From: CBDCWO01 sp965223405 | GTDB taxonomy: Bacteria; Bacteroidota; Bacteroidia; Chitinophagales; Saprospiraceae | NCBI GenBank assembly: GCA_965223405.1 | Contig: CBDCWO010000006.1 | Location: 930,001-994,000, forward strand | Direction: 5' to 3' | Length of the DNA: 64,000 nucleotides | In this document: positions 26,000-34,654 of the stretch, in pieces | Layout of the letters: each line of letters begins with the position of its first letter | Numbering within the stretch: position 1 is the first letter of the stretch | Position numbers and translations under genes: made by a program | Notes under the pieces: generated by a model | What the model was told of the DNA's origin: nothing | The model's input: the letters and a program-made list of their open reading frames with translations, nothing else | Database searches by the model: none

Positions 26000-26890
26000 T
26001 CAAAACTTAATAAATAATGAGGGGTCTAATGGCTGTCCTTCGTGCCACAACTCAAAATGAAGATGCGGACCGTCAGATAACGTTCCTGAATTTCCGATAA
26101 TGGCCACAGCCTCACCAGCTTTTACATAATCCCCTACTTTTTTCAGGTTTGAAGAGTTGTGCTTATAAAATGACAATAGATTATCTCCATGTTGAATACC
26201 TATGGTATGTCCGGTTTCCAAAGTCCAGTCGGAAGATATGATGATACCGTCCAAAACAGCTTTCACAGGTGTGTTTTTAGGAGCTAGAACATCGACACCA
26301 AAATGTTTTTTTTCCAATTCAAAACCGGCACTGATTTCTCCTGAAATCGGCGGAATAAAGTAGAGTTGATAAAGGGATTTATTGAATCCTTTTTTTAACA
26401 AATCATCCTTTTCCTTAACCGTTAGACGATCTTCTATTTCGATCATTGACCTCAATTGATCATCTTCGGGAATTCGTTCTATCTCTTTATTTGCAGCCGG
26501 CTGAGCTATTGGACCCATTTCCTTATGGTCATTGGCATTTTGACTTACCTCACCGGTAATAATATTCCTCAATTTTTCAGTGTAAAGCAGTTGCTGCTTC
26601 AACTCTTTCTCCACATTGCGAAGTTTTCTTTCGATCTGAATAAATTCTGTATTATGGGTAATATCTTGATATCCGGGAATAATCCGTTTTAAAGGAGTAA
26701 ATAATAACAGTAAGCCTACAATTAAGGCTCCAATGAACATTAGTGTGCATAACAAAATGTAGATATTGAGAAGTGTCAACTTATAAGAACCCTTTTCTTC
26801 AAAGGTGTCGTGATTATAAATCACGAGACGATATGGTGCCTTCATCCGATCAATCCACCTTTCCCCACTATCTTTTAAGTTACTCGCCAT
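26000..26890 (-). CDS. M23 family peptidoglycan endopeptidase
   Basis: 296 residues: a short cytoplasmic N-terminus, one membrane helix (about 42-66), a coiled coil (about 80-112), and a C-terminal LytM domain. The zinc ligands are intact: HFGVDV and HLHFE, with the FYKHNS strand between. It should cut peptide cross-links in the periplasm, or regulate another hydrolase. It is divergent from the PorW-like gene, with only 83 bases between the two starts. Confidence 0.9.
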   Translation of the reverse strand: MASNLKDSGERWIDRMKAPYRLVIYNHDTFEEKGSYKLTLLNIYILLCTLMFIGALIVGLLLLFTPLKRIIPGYQDITHNTEFIQIERKLRNVEKELKQQLLYTEKLRNIITGEVSQNANDHKEMGPIAQPAANKEIERIPEDDQLRSMIEIEDRLTVKEKDDLLKKGFNKSLYQLYFIPPISGEISAGFELEKKHFGVDVLAPKNTPVKAVLDGIIISSDWTLETGHTIGIQHGDNLLSFYKHNSSNLKKVGDYVKAGEAVAIIGNSGTLSDGPHLHFELWHEGQPLDPSLFIKF

Positions 26891-26894
26891 TAAA

Positions 26895-26925
26895 GTTATA
26901 TTGTTTAAAATTTAAAATAAATTTG
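26895..26925 (+). promoter_or_regulatory. Candidate promoter of the PorW-like gene
   Basis: TAAATTTG (26918-26925) matches the -7 consensus; TTA at 26895-26897, 20 nt upstream, is one base off TTG. Predicted start near 26931, about 43 bases before the ATG. Confidence 0.5.
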
Positions 26926-26973
26926 CACGCAAATAGTTATATGTAAGACAAGAAATTATAAGTTACTAAGCAT

Positions 26974-29901
26974 ATGATCAATCTAAGATATAAACGTAGT
27001 TACCTTCTTTTTAGCATATCTTTATTATTATTTGTTTCTTGCGTTACCCAGAAAAGAAGAGATGATCTATCTGGAATGGCAAAACTGTATCACAATACAA
27101 CGGCCAAATATAATGGATATTACAATGCTGAAGAAATTGTCTATTTATCTACTCTTCAACTTAATGAACAATTTCAGGATAACTATACTAAATTATTACC
27201 AATCTATCCATATTCCGAATCGGATCAAGCCAGCACCTCGGCAGGAGAGTTAGATAAGGCGATCGAAAAATTAGGTATCGTAATCAATCTGCACCGTGTT
27301 TCCAAGTGGACTGATGATAGCTATTTATTGATGGGACAAGCACAATACATCAAAGGAGACTTTGAAAGTGCTCGAGAAACTTTCGAGTATCTGGTAGATG
27401 AATTTAATCCTAAAAACCTCAACAGTAATAATCGGAAGATCAATGCCAGTGATCAGCGAAAATCATCTTCCAGCAAACGTCCCTCTGCCCGAGAAAAAAA
27501 ACAAAGAGAAAAGACTAAAAAACAGGCCCAGAAAGAAAGAGCAAAACTTATCAAGAACAGAAAAAAACAGGCTAAGAAAAATCGATCCAAATCCGATAAA
27601 TCCAAACGCAGACCAACATCAACTGTAGCTAAGACTCCTACTAATAGTGCTCCTGCTAAAAGCCCGGTAAAACCTCCTAGTAACACAAATAAGAACCCAA
27701 GCAAAGAAAAACCGGAAGAAACATTTGACAATGACAATCTCTTTGATCACCAACCGGCCTACTTTGAAGGGGTAGTATGGCTGGCTAGGACCTATATGAA
27801 GCAGGGGAATTACTACGGAGCCCAAGAGTTAATCACAAATTTGCTTAAGCAAAATGGCATCCCCGATGAGGTAAGTAAACAAGCTAACCTAGCAATTGCT
27901 GAAAGCAAAATCAAGCAAAATCTCTATCCTGAAGCTATCGCAGCTTTGCAAAAAGCATTTGATCAATCCGAGGATAAATCCGAAAGAGCCCGAATTGCCT
28001 ATATCAAAGGTCAACTACAAGAAATGGAACAACTTTTCCCAGCTGCTAACCTGAGCTACGATGAAGTATTGGCTAGCAGAGGGAATTTTGAAATGGATTT
28101 TAATGCCAATTTGAGAAAAATCATCATAGACCATAAACATGGTAGCCTGGATGAAACCAGAACCAAAAAAGAATTGGAATCATTGATTAAAGAGGCAAAA
28201 AATTCTGAATTTAGAGATCAGTTGTACTATGCTTTGGCTCAAATGGCGTTGGAGTCAAACAACCGGTCGGAGGCAAAATCATATTTGCATAAGGCTGTAG
28301 TGCAACCAAGTAATGTGGTCGTCAGAAAAGCAGAATCTCTCTATCTCTTGGCATCACTCTATTTTGAAGATGAGAATTTTATTCAAGCTCATCACTATTT
28401 CGATAGTACCTTTCAAGTAATGGCAAAAAATGATGAAAGGTATCCGGAGGTAGAAAAATACCGGAATGCACTTGGAGCTATAGCGCAACAACTAGAGATT
28501 ATCCAACTAACGGATAGTTTAATTCGGATCAGTTATTTATCAGATAGTGAAAAGAAGAAACTTGCGGCAGCAATAATTAAAAAAAGAGAGGCGGAAGAGG
28601 CTGCTAAAGAAGCTGAACGAGAAAACAAAGCATTAGCGCTCAATCGCAACGCCAGTGCAGCCATTGCCCGGGTTAGAACCACAAACATTGCCAATAGCTC
28701 ATTCTTCGCCTATGATGAAAAAGTCCTAAAGAAAGGTCTCAGGGATTTTATTTCGAAATGGGGAAACCGATCCCTTGAAGAAGACTGGCGTCGCAGCAAC
28801 AGGGCTAATGCAACTTTGAATTCTGATCCGGATTTAGCAGTAAACACGGAAGAAAATCAGGTCGTCGATGATTCTGATTTGGAAGAAATCTTTAAAAATG
28901 TACCTCGCAATGCTCAGGAAGTAGCCAGAAGCAAGGAAAGTATACTTGAAGCCAAATTCAGATTGGGAGTATTATTCCGCGATAATTTGGAAGATTATAA
29001 ACGATCCAATGACTATCTGGAGGAGGTTTTAAAAGAAAATCCCGACCATCCTAAAAAATTAGATGCGTATTTCTACTTGTACCTGAACTATCAGGATTTA
29101 AACGATGCAGTCAATGCCAAAATATACTATGACAAAATACTTAAAGAAGGACCAGACTCCAAATACTCTATTGCACTCAGCAATCCCAATTATTGGAAAG
29201 ATGCTGAAGCTGAAAAATTAAAAGCTCAAAAATATTATGAGGAAACCTATCAGTTGTACATTTCCGGTGACTATCAGACTACGCAACAAAGAATAAACAG
29301 AGCCAATGAAATGTTTGGCAAGAACAATCCCCTAAAGGCTAAATTTGCCCTGCTCAACGTCTTTTGTATTGGAAACCTGGAAGGCAAAGAAAAATATGTC
29401 AACACGCTTAAGGATTTTATCGCTCAGTTTCCCAAAACCGAAGAACAAGTTCATGCCAGAGAATTATTACGAATCCTCTACGGTGGAGATAAAACGGCCT
29501 TCAAAGGAAGTAATGCACAAATAGTTGCCTATCAAGATCGAGAGAACGCATCTCATTATTTATTGGTGGTCTTGTACAATTCCAAGGATTTTCCAATCAG
29601 CAAAGCAAAAACCAGCATCTTCGAATTCAGCAAAAAGTTTTATAAGCAGAAAACACTAAGGTTGAGCACATCAAGCCTGGATGGTAAGGGTGAAATTCCT
29701 TTTATCATAATTCGTGACTTTAAGACGAAAAAAAGTGCCATGGACTATTTCCAGGTGATTCAAAAGAATAAAATCGACTTTTTACCTGAAGATTATCGTT
29801 ACGATGTATTTCCAATTAGCTTGAATAATTGGCGTACGATGATGAAGTCAAAAGATGTGGAGGGGTACAAAGATTTTTTTGAAAAGGAATATCTAGATTG
29901 A
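26974..29901 (+). CDS. PorW/SprE-like TPR lipoprotein of the type IX secretion system
   Basis: 975-residue lipoprotein (lipobox LFVSC, Cys23). The first mature segment, MAKLYHNTTAKYNGYYNAEE, is a hallmark of PorW/SprE-like proteins, which are needed for T9SS and gliding. TPR-like helices fill most of the rest (for example about 90-145, 270-480 and 650-760). Between the first TPRs is an unusual run of about 95 residues (roughly 150-245) dominated by Lys, Arg, Ser and Pro. A second charged helix (KKREAEEAAKEAERE) lies near 530. The T9SS cargo genes and the PorP-like gene in the window fit this role. The family call is from pattern memory, not a search. Confidence 0.75.
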   Translation: MINLRYKRSYLLFSISLLLFVSCVTQKRRDDLSGMAKLYHNTTAKYNGYYNAEEIVYLSTLQLNEQFQDNYTKLLPIYPYSESDQASTSAGELDKAIEKLGIVINLHRVSKWTDDSYLLMGQAQYIKGDFESARETFEYLVDEFNPKNLNSNNRKINASDQRKSSSSKRPSAREKKQREKTKKQAQKERAKLIKNRKKQAKKNRSKSDKSKRRPTSTVAKTPTNSAPAKSPVKPPSNTNKNPSKEKPEETFDNDNLFDHQPAYFEGVVWLARTYMKQGNYYGAQELITNLLKQNGIPDEVSKQANLAIAESKIKQNLYPEAIAALQKAFDQSEDKSERARIAYIKGQLQEMEQLFPAANLSYDEVLASRGNFEMDFNANLRKIIIDHKHGSLDETRTKKELESLIKEAKNSEFRDQLYYALAQMALESNNRSEAKSYLHKAVVQPSNVVVRKAESLYLLASLYFEDENFIQAHHYFDSTFQVMAKNDERYPEVEKYRNALGAIAQQLEIIQLTDSLIRISYLSDSEKKKLAAAIIKKREAEEAAKEAERENKALALNRNASAAIARVRTTNIANSSFFAYDEKVLKKGLRDFISKWGNRSLEEDWRRSNRANATLNSDPDLAVNTEENQVVDDSDLEEIFKNVPRNAQEVARSKESILEAKFRLGVLFRDNLEDYKRSNDYLEEVLKENPDHPKKLDAYFYLYLNYQDLNDAVNAKIYYDKILKEGPDSKYSIALSNPNYWKDAEAEKLKAQKYYEETYQLYISGDYQTTQQRINRANEMFGKNNPLKAKFALLNVFCIGNLEGKEKYVNTLKDFIAQFPKTEEQVHARELLRILYGGDKTAFKGSNAQIVAYQDRENASHYLLVVLYNSKDFPISKAKTSIFEFSKKFYKQKTLRLSTSSLDGKGEIPFIIIRDFKTKKSAMDYFQVIQKNKIDFLPEDYRYDVFPISLNNWRTMMKSKDVEGYKDFFEKEYLD

Positions 29902-29916
29902 CCAATCTCCAATCAT

Positions 29917-30339
29917 TCAGGAAGCAAACAATTGATCCATATTTTTAAAAGCTTTAAACTCCAGATAGTTTCCTGATGGATCTTTGAAAAACATGGTGGC
30001 CTGTTCCCCAGGTAGACCGGCAAATCGGATATAAGGTTCAATCACAAACAATATTTCTCTTTGTTTCAATCGCTCAGCCAGATCCTGCCAATCTTGCATT
30101 GAAAGCACAATTCCAAAATGTGGAACCGGTACTTCATGTCCATCTACAGGGTTGGTCGATTCCTCGGTAGGCACCTGGTCTGATATATGCAATACGACCT
30201 GATGGCCAAAAAAATCCAAATCAACCCACCTGTCCGAGGTCCTCCCTTCGTTACATTCCAATACTTCATTATAGAATTTTCTCGTCTCCTGTAACTCCTT
30301 CACCGGAATTGCCAGATGAAATGGTCTTAATTCATTCAT
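29917..30339 (-). CDS. VOC/glyoxalase family protein
   Basis: 140 residues with the beta-alpha-beta-beta-beta repeats of the vicinal oxygen chelate fold: FHLAIPVKELQETRKFYNEVL at the N-terminus, VPHFGIVLSMQDW in the middle, and MFFKDPSGNYLEFKAF at the end. Potential metal ligands (His8, the His of VPHFG and the Glu of YLEFK) are in place. The substrate is unknown. Convergent with the PorW-like gene, 15 bases apart. Confidence 0.85.
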   Translation of the reverse strand: MNELRPFHLAIPVKELQETRKFYNEVLECNEGRTSDRWVDLDFFGHQVVLHISDQVPTEESTNPVDGHEVPVPHFGIVLSMQDWQDLAERLKQREILFVIEPYIRFAGLPGEQATMFFKDPSGNYLEFKAFKNMDQLFAS

Positions 30340-30496
30340 ATGTCTATATTGTTATACTTCGTGATCAATTTGACTGTCTACTTCAGATTTGGAGAGAAGA
30401 TCAATCATTGCCACATGCTTTTTTCAAAATCTATGTATATTCTATACTATCCAAAAATGGATGTTTTCAAAGTATATCTTCTAGTAAATATATTTG

Positions 30497-30991
30497 TTAT
30501 TCGAATTGAATTAATACTTGACCTTTATCTACGACATCTGATATTTCAACCATTACTTGTTTCACTTTACCCGGGCTCGTTGCTTTTAAAATATTCTCCA
30601 TTTTCATAGCCTCTAATATGCATAAGCTATCACCAGAAGAAACCATATCTCCCTCCTTGACAAAAACCTTCAAAACCATTCCAGGCATCGGTGCAATTAA
30701 ACGATCCATTCTGGTTATTCTGCTTTTTCCCAATCCCAACTGATCAATATGTAATCTCAGCTCATTGGTAAGCAGGAAGTTTCGTATAACACCATTGATT
30801 TTTAAAGTAATTTGGTGATTTAACAAATCCGTCCTTAACACCTGAACACTATAGGAACGATCTTTGAACAAAGCATGGAAATCGTGAGTATTTAGCCGCC
30901 GGATATCTATTGAATCCAGTTCTTCCTGCGACACTACAACCTCTTTTTGCAGATCCAAATCCTGAACTTTATATTTCTTTCTTGATTTCAT
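30497..30991 (-). CDS. Biotin carboxyl carrier-like protein
   Basis: 164 residues ending in a biotinyl/lipoyl domain: APMPGMVLKVFVKEGD, then EAMKMEN with the Lys that would be biotinylated, and VDKGQVLIQFE. The N-terminal part (VVVSQEELDSIDIRRL, then a beta-rich segment) resembles carriers of acyl-CoA (propionyl- or acetyl-CoA) carboxylases. No carboxylase gene is adjacent. The start overlaps the membrane protein gene by 23 bases, in the bactofilin-AtpZ cluster. Confidence 0.85.
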   Translation of the reverse strand: MKSRKKYKVQDLDLQKEVVVSQEELDSIDIRRLNTHDFHALFKDRSYSVQVLRTDLLNHQITLKINGVIRNFLLTNELRLHIDQLGLGKSRITRMDRLIAPMPGMVLKVFVKEGDMVSSGDSLCILEAMKMENILKATSPGKVKQVMVEISDVVDKGQVLIQFE

Positions 30992-31376
30992 CTTTGGGAT
31001 TGGTCTTACCTAATTTAGTCATAAAAAATGTTTCATAAATAGTAAACCCCGCATAAATTATTAGGGTTGGGACGACAAAATATCTGGAAGTAGGTTGAAA
31101 TTGTTCGTGATAGTACCAAACAATACCGATAGCAAAAATAAACTTTAGCAAAATAGACCCATACATTACATAGACAAACATCAATGGATTTTCGTGCAAT
31201 GCTGCTTTCCGACTGATATAATACAGTCCAATACTTAATACCGCAAAGAAAAATAAGGCCACCCATGATAATTCATGATATTCTGAAATCTCATTCCATT
31301 GATGTAGCAAACAGATTCCAAGTATGGTTAAGCCGACGAGAAACAGTAAGCCTGAATAGAATTTTCGTTCATTCAT
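30969..31376 (-). CDS. Four-helix membrane protein of the AtpZ cluster
   Basis: 135 residues with four hydrophobic helices (about 7-25, 37-55, 66-88 and 100-118) and a charged C-terminus. I do not recognise a named family. It overlaps AtpZ upstream by 8 bases and the biotinyl carrier downstream by 23. In related bacteria, proteins of this size sit between AtpZ and the ATP synthase a-subunit, so it may be an assembly partner; that is inference from position. Confidence 0.65.
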   Translation of the reverse strand: MNERKFYSGLLFLVGLTILGICLLHQWNEISEYHELSWVALFFFAVLSIGLYYISRKAALHENPLMFVYVMYGSILLKFIFAIGIVWYYHEQFQPTSRYFVVPTLIIYAGFTIYETFFMTKLGKTNPKDEIKKEI

Positions 31377-31581
31377 TGTCTTTACGGTTCAGATCATAGT
31401 AAACCGAAACCATAAAACCTATGAAAAATAATAGCAGCAAAAAAATGGTAAACACTGGCTTATTCAAAGCAAAGTAGGCATCAAGCTTTTTACCTAACCA
31501 AATACCTAAAAAAAGCATGGCCCCCAATTGGAGAGCCATTCCGGAATACTTTAAATAATCGTTACTTTTCCTCTTTGACAC
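31369..31581 (-). CDS. AtpZ/AtpI family protein
   Basis: 70-residue protein with two membrane helices separated by a short turn: YSGMALQLGAMLFLGIWLGKKLD and FTIFLLLLFFIGFMVSVYYDL. The Gly-rich first helix followed by the basic GKKLD turn is typical of AtpZ/AtpI, assembly factors or ion channels linked to F-type ATP synthase. It starts 2 bases after the bactofilin gene. The ATP synthase genes themselves do not follow here. Confidence 0.8.
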   Translation of the reverse strand: MSKRKSNDYLKYSGMALQLGAMLFLGIWLGKKLDAYFALNKPVFTIFLLLLFFIGFMVSVYYDLNRKDNE

Positions 31582-31583
31582 AA

Positions 31584-32081
31584 TTATTTCTTAGGAGGCA
31601 TAGTTTCTACGAAAGAAATGACTTCTTCCGGCTTATTCTTTTTGTATTCTTTTCCTGATCCCGGTTTAAAAACTGGTTTGTTCAAATTCTGTTTTTGTTT
31701 TGATTTGACTCCCATGTTACAAGCCACATTAAACACCGCTCCAGAGTGAACAATCAATTTATCGGTATTAATATCTCCGGCAATTTTCGCAGACTCATTT
31801 ACAGTTAAAGTATCTGAGACAGATAACAGTCCATTGAATGAACCTTCAATTAATGCATTGGAACATTGAATATCACCTTCGATCTTTCCTTTGGGTCCTA
31901 TGATCACACGTCCTTGGCAATCTAAGGTCCCAACTAATGCTCCATCGATGCGAATATCATTTTGGGTTTTTACATCCCCTTCGACAATAGTCCCCTCTAC
32001 GATACTATTAAGAGAATGACTGGTACTTTGTGGCACAATACTAGAGCTTTTGCTTTCTTTTGGTTTATTACTATTAAACAT
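31584..32081 (-). CDS. Bactofilin family cytoskeletal protein
   Basis: 165 residues. A central beta-helix domain of about 100 residues (IVEGTIVEGDVKTQNDIRIDG to the VHSGAVFN region) has the regular Gly/Asp pattern of bactofilins, which polymerise without nucleotide. The N- and C-terminal tails are short, polar and Lys/Pro-rich. It leads an operon with AtpZ, the membrane protein and the biotinyl carrier. Confidence 0.92.
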   Translation of the reverse strand: MFNSNKPKESKSSSIVPQSTSHSLNSIVEGTIVEGDVKTQNDIRIDGALVGTLDCQGRVIIGPKGKIEGDIQCSNALIEGSFNGLLSVSDTLTVNESAKIAGDINTDKLIVHSGAVFNVACNMGVKSKQKQNLNKPVFKPGSGKEYKKNKPEEVISFVETMPPKK

Positions 32082-32419
32082 TTCCAGGTGGTTTACTTGA
32101 TGAATAAATTAAAAATCTTGGATACACCTTGGCACCTACAAATTAAGGAATATTCGGGACATTGTAAAGCGGGATCAATATAAATAAATTATATAAGTTT
32201 ACAAAACCTATTTCCCTAAGGGCTATAACGGAGGAACGGGAAATACAAAAGATTAATTACTCAGCTAAAGGATTAATTCAGTGGAAACCTTGCCAACTCA
32301 GGAATAAAGATCTAAAATATGTGGAAATTAAATCACCATGATGTAGTCCTTATGCTACAGATACCTGGTGCTAAGTCAAGCTTATATTAACGGAAGGCTT
32401 AGACGAATTTAACTAAAGG
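32082..32419. other. Intergenic stretch between bactofilin and PorP-like genes
   Basis: About 340 bases upstream of the bactofilin start and downstream of the PorP-like stop. No ORF, tRNA, clear terminator or consensus promoter is seen. CAAAACCTA at about 32199 resembles an inverted -7 box with one extra spacer base. Confidence 0.4.
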
Positions 32420-33478
32420 TCAGAACTCCGGACAATAGACTGCCCGACTTTCTGCTCCGCATAATTTATATATTAAGGCAAATTCAAATGACCCATTACT
32501 ATTGCTCGCTTGTCTCAAACTGGATGTATTTACATCATAACTAAAACCGATTCCAAAATTACCATAGTCAAAGCGAGTGGAGAGTATTATGGCATCAAGG
32601 AGCAATGATTGCTGAAAATGATTGGCTAACCTTCCCCAAACTCCAAATTGTACGGATTGTTGGGCATCTTTAGGTCCAAACAAAAACCGGAAGGATGTTC
32701 CTCCGTTCAATTCAAAACTAGGCCCTTGCTTTAACATGACTACTCCCGGAAGCAAGCTGTACTTACTATTGATCAACAATTCTCCTCCGGCATGAGCAGT
32801 GTATTTACTGTAAAGTGGTATGAAGCTGGAAGGATTAAAGGATTGATTCGGTTGATTCAAGTGATCATAGGCAATTCCTGCATAGACATTGCTGTTTTTA
32901 TTAAATACGGAGAACCAAAGTAAACCTACTGCTACGTCGGCAAATAAAAAACTATTATTTTCCAGCAATTCGGGATTTTCTCCAGGATCTATCGCTGGAT
33001 CCCAACCGCCATCGCCATCATGTTGACTTCCCCATCTAGCCAATTGAAAGTCAATCCGACGTTGAGCCAGTCCGGCATTAGCACCAAATACGAGATAATG
33101 TGAGTTTTTATTATCACCAAACATTCTCTTACTAAAAGACACCGATGCCAGTCCTTTCAAGGTGCCAAAATTCAATGATCCGGCTACATCACCCCAAAAT
33201 GCACCTCCTACGCCAAAATTATCATATCTGCCCACTGGTATTTTTCGGTCATACGAAACGGAATAGGTATTATATGCCTCTGATTTCAGAATACTCGCCC
33301 ATTGATTACGATAATTGGCCACAAATCGATTGTTGCAATTCATCACACCAGTCATGGCCGGATTAAGAGTCAGTGGAGACAAATAGAATTGTGAAAAATG
33401 TATATCCTGCCCAAATCCCGTACTCCAACCTCCCCAAGTCATCAGGCTTATCATCAATATTTTGCTCAACTTTCTCAT
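32420..33478 (-). CDS. PorP/SprF family outer-membrane protein
   Basis: 352 residues with a signal peptide cleaved after about residue 24 and a beta-barrel pattern. The mature start QDIHFSQFYLSPLTLNPAMTG is the signature of the PorP/SprF family, which anchors and helps export T9SS substrates. The remainder alternates beta strands ending with aromatic residues. It stands alone here; many genomes carry several such genes, each paired with one large cargo. No cargo gene is adjacent. Confidence 0.92.
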   Translation of the reverse strand: MRKLSKILMISLMTWGGWSTGFGQDIHFSQFYLSPLTLNPAMTGVMNCNNRFVANYRNQWASILKSEAYNTYSVSYDRKIPVGRYDNFGVGGAFWGDVAGSLNFGTLKGLASVSFSKRMFGDNKNSHYLVFGANAGLAQRRIDFQLARWGSQHDGDGGWDPAIDPGENPELLENNSFLFADVAVGLLWFSVFNKNSNVYAGIAYDHLNQPNQSFNPSSFIPLYSKYTAHAGGELLINSKYSLLPGVVMLKQGPSFELNGGTSFRFLFGPKDAQQSVQFGVWGRLANHFQQSLLLDAIILSTRFDYGNFGIGFSYDVNTSSLRQASNSNGSFEFALIYKLCGAESRAVYCPEF

Positions 33479-33568
33479 ATTATAAATTAGGTATGTAGTT
33501 AGTAAACGATTTTCGCTTAAAAATTATAACCTTTCTACTAAACGTTGCACCGTTTACATTATTATTCA

Positions 33569-34654
33569 TTAATTTGATTCTTCTCTCCATGATGCTCCAT
33601 ATTGCTCCACTAATATATTGTCATATTCATCAGCCTTTTCAAATAAATAGCTAAACAAATGTAATGCCGAATCTTTTATCAGGTACTGATCAAATATAAG
33701 CAATGATAAAATTATATCATTTCCGCGAACGCTAAAGCTTAATCCTTCAATTTTATAATTTTCTTGTAATAGAAACTGATATACCGGTTTAATATTTTCT
33801 TTGGGCAGATGACATAAATAGGCATCGCCGATGATTAATCCTGATTTTTCATGATACGAAATCGTAATACCGGCACTACCTTTGATAATCTCCCAATTAT
33901 TAGGTCCGCGTCTTGATAAATTTACATCAAAATTTAAGTCTTTCAGCATGGCTTCAATAGTAGCCGCAATTCCAATAGGTTCGTAATCCTCCAATTGTGA
34001 AGGCAAGGTTATTTTGGTACCGCACCGTGGACAATAACAGTCCTCTATATTGTGATTGGTCACCACAAAACTACAAGAATGGCATCGAACTCCTTCATTC
34101 CCTTTATTGGCTAAAAATGCTTCAATGGATTCTTTTAACAAATTTATTGGCAGACTGAATCCAATATTTTGACCATCCCGAATGATGAATGTATTTACGC
34201 CTACTATCTCACCACTCTTATTAATCAAAGGACCACCACTGTTTCCAGGATTCAGTGCAGCATCATGTTGAATGTACTGAATGTCACCGCTGCGATAAAA
34301 AGTACTTGAAACTATACCCTGGGTCGCTGTGAATTTTAATCCATAGGGATGACCAATTGCCACCACCGGATCTCCCTCTTTTAAGACATCATCCTTGGCA
34401 AGAATACTTGATCGACAGGATATATTCTCAGGTACTTCGAGAAATGCCAAATCATATTTTTGATCAACAAAGATAATTTTGGTTAATTGTTTAGGTAAAC
34501 ATTCACCATGCACTACCACTATTTTATTGTTCCTAACTACATGTTCATTGGTGATAATTAATTGATACTGATCCAAATAAAATCCGGTACCGGTCGAATA
34601 AGGAGTGGCGATTTGAATTACGATATCTTTGTATTGACCAAGTACTTCTTTCAT
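33569..34654 (-). CDS. Trypsin-like serine protease with zinc ribbon and YbjN-like C-terminal domain
   Basis: Start chosen at 34654, where TAATG overlaps the stop of the upstream gene; an ATG at 34693 would add 13 residues. About 361 residues, no signal peptide. The protease domain has the full triad: His in TNEHVV, Asp in KYDLAFLEV, Ser in NPGNSGGPL. A CxxC...CxxC zinc ribbon (CHSC and CPRC) follows near residues 190-215. The C-terminal 125 residues look like a YbjN/type III chaperone-like alpha-beta domain. No PDZ domain is present, unlike HtrA/Deg. The absence of a signal peptide suggests a cytoplasmic protease, which is unusual for this family. Confidence 0.85.
   Translation of the reverse strand: MKEVLGQYKDIVIQIATPYSTGTGFYLDQYQLIITNEHVVRNNKIVVVHGECLPKQLTKIIFVDQKYDLAFLEVPENISCRSSILAKDDVLKEGDPVVAIGHPYGLKFTATQGIVSSTFYRSGDIQYIQHDAALNPGNSGGPLINKSGEIVGVNTFIIRDGQNIGFSLPINLLKESIEAFLANKGNEGVRCHSCSFVVTNHNIEDCYCPRCGTKITLPSQLEDYEPIGIAATIEAMLKDLNFDVNLSRRGPNNWEIIKGSAGITISYHEKSGLIIGDAYLCHLPKENIKPVYQFLLQENYKIEGLSFSVRGNDIILSLLIFDQYLIKDSALHLFSYLFEKADEYDNILVEQYGASWREESN

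Noticed and set aside
26918..26930. Shared bidirectional promoter for M23 and PorW-like genes
   Set aside because: Only the plus-strand -7 box matches the consensus; the minus-strand candidates in the 83-base gap do not.
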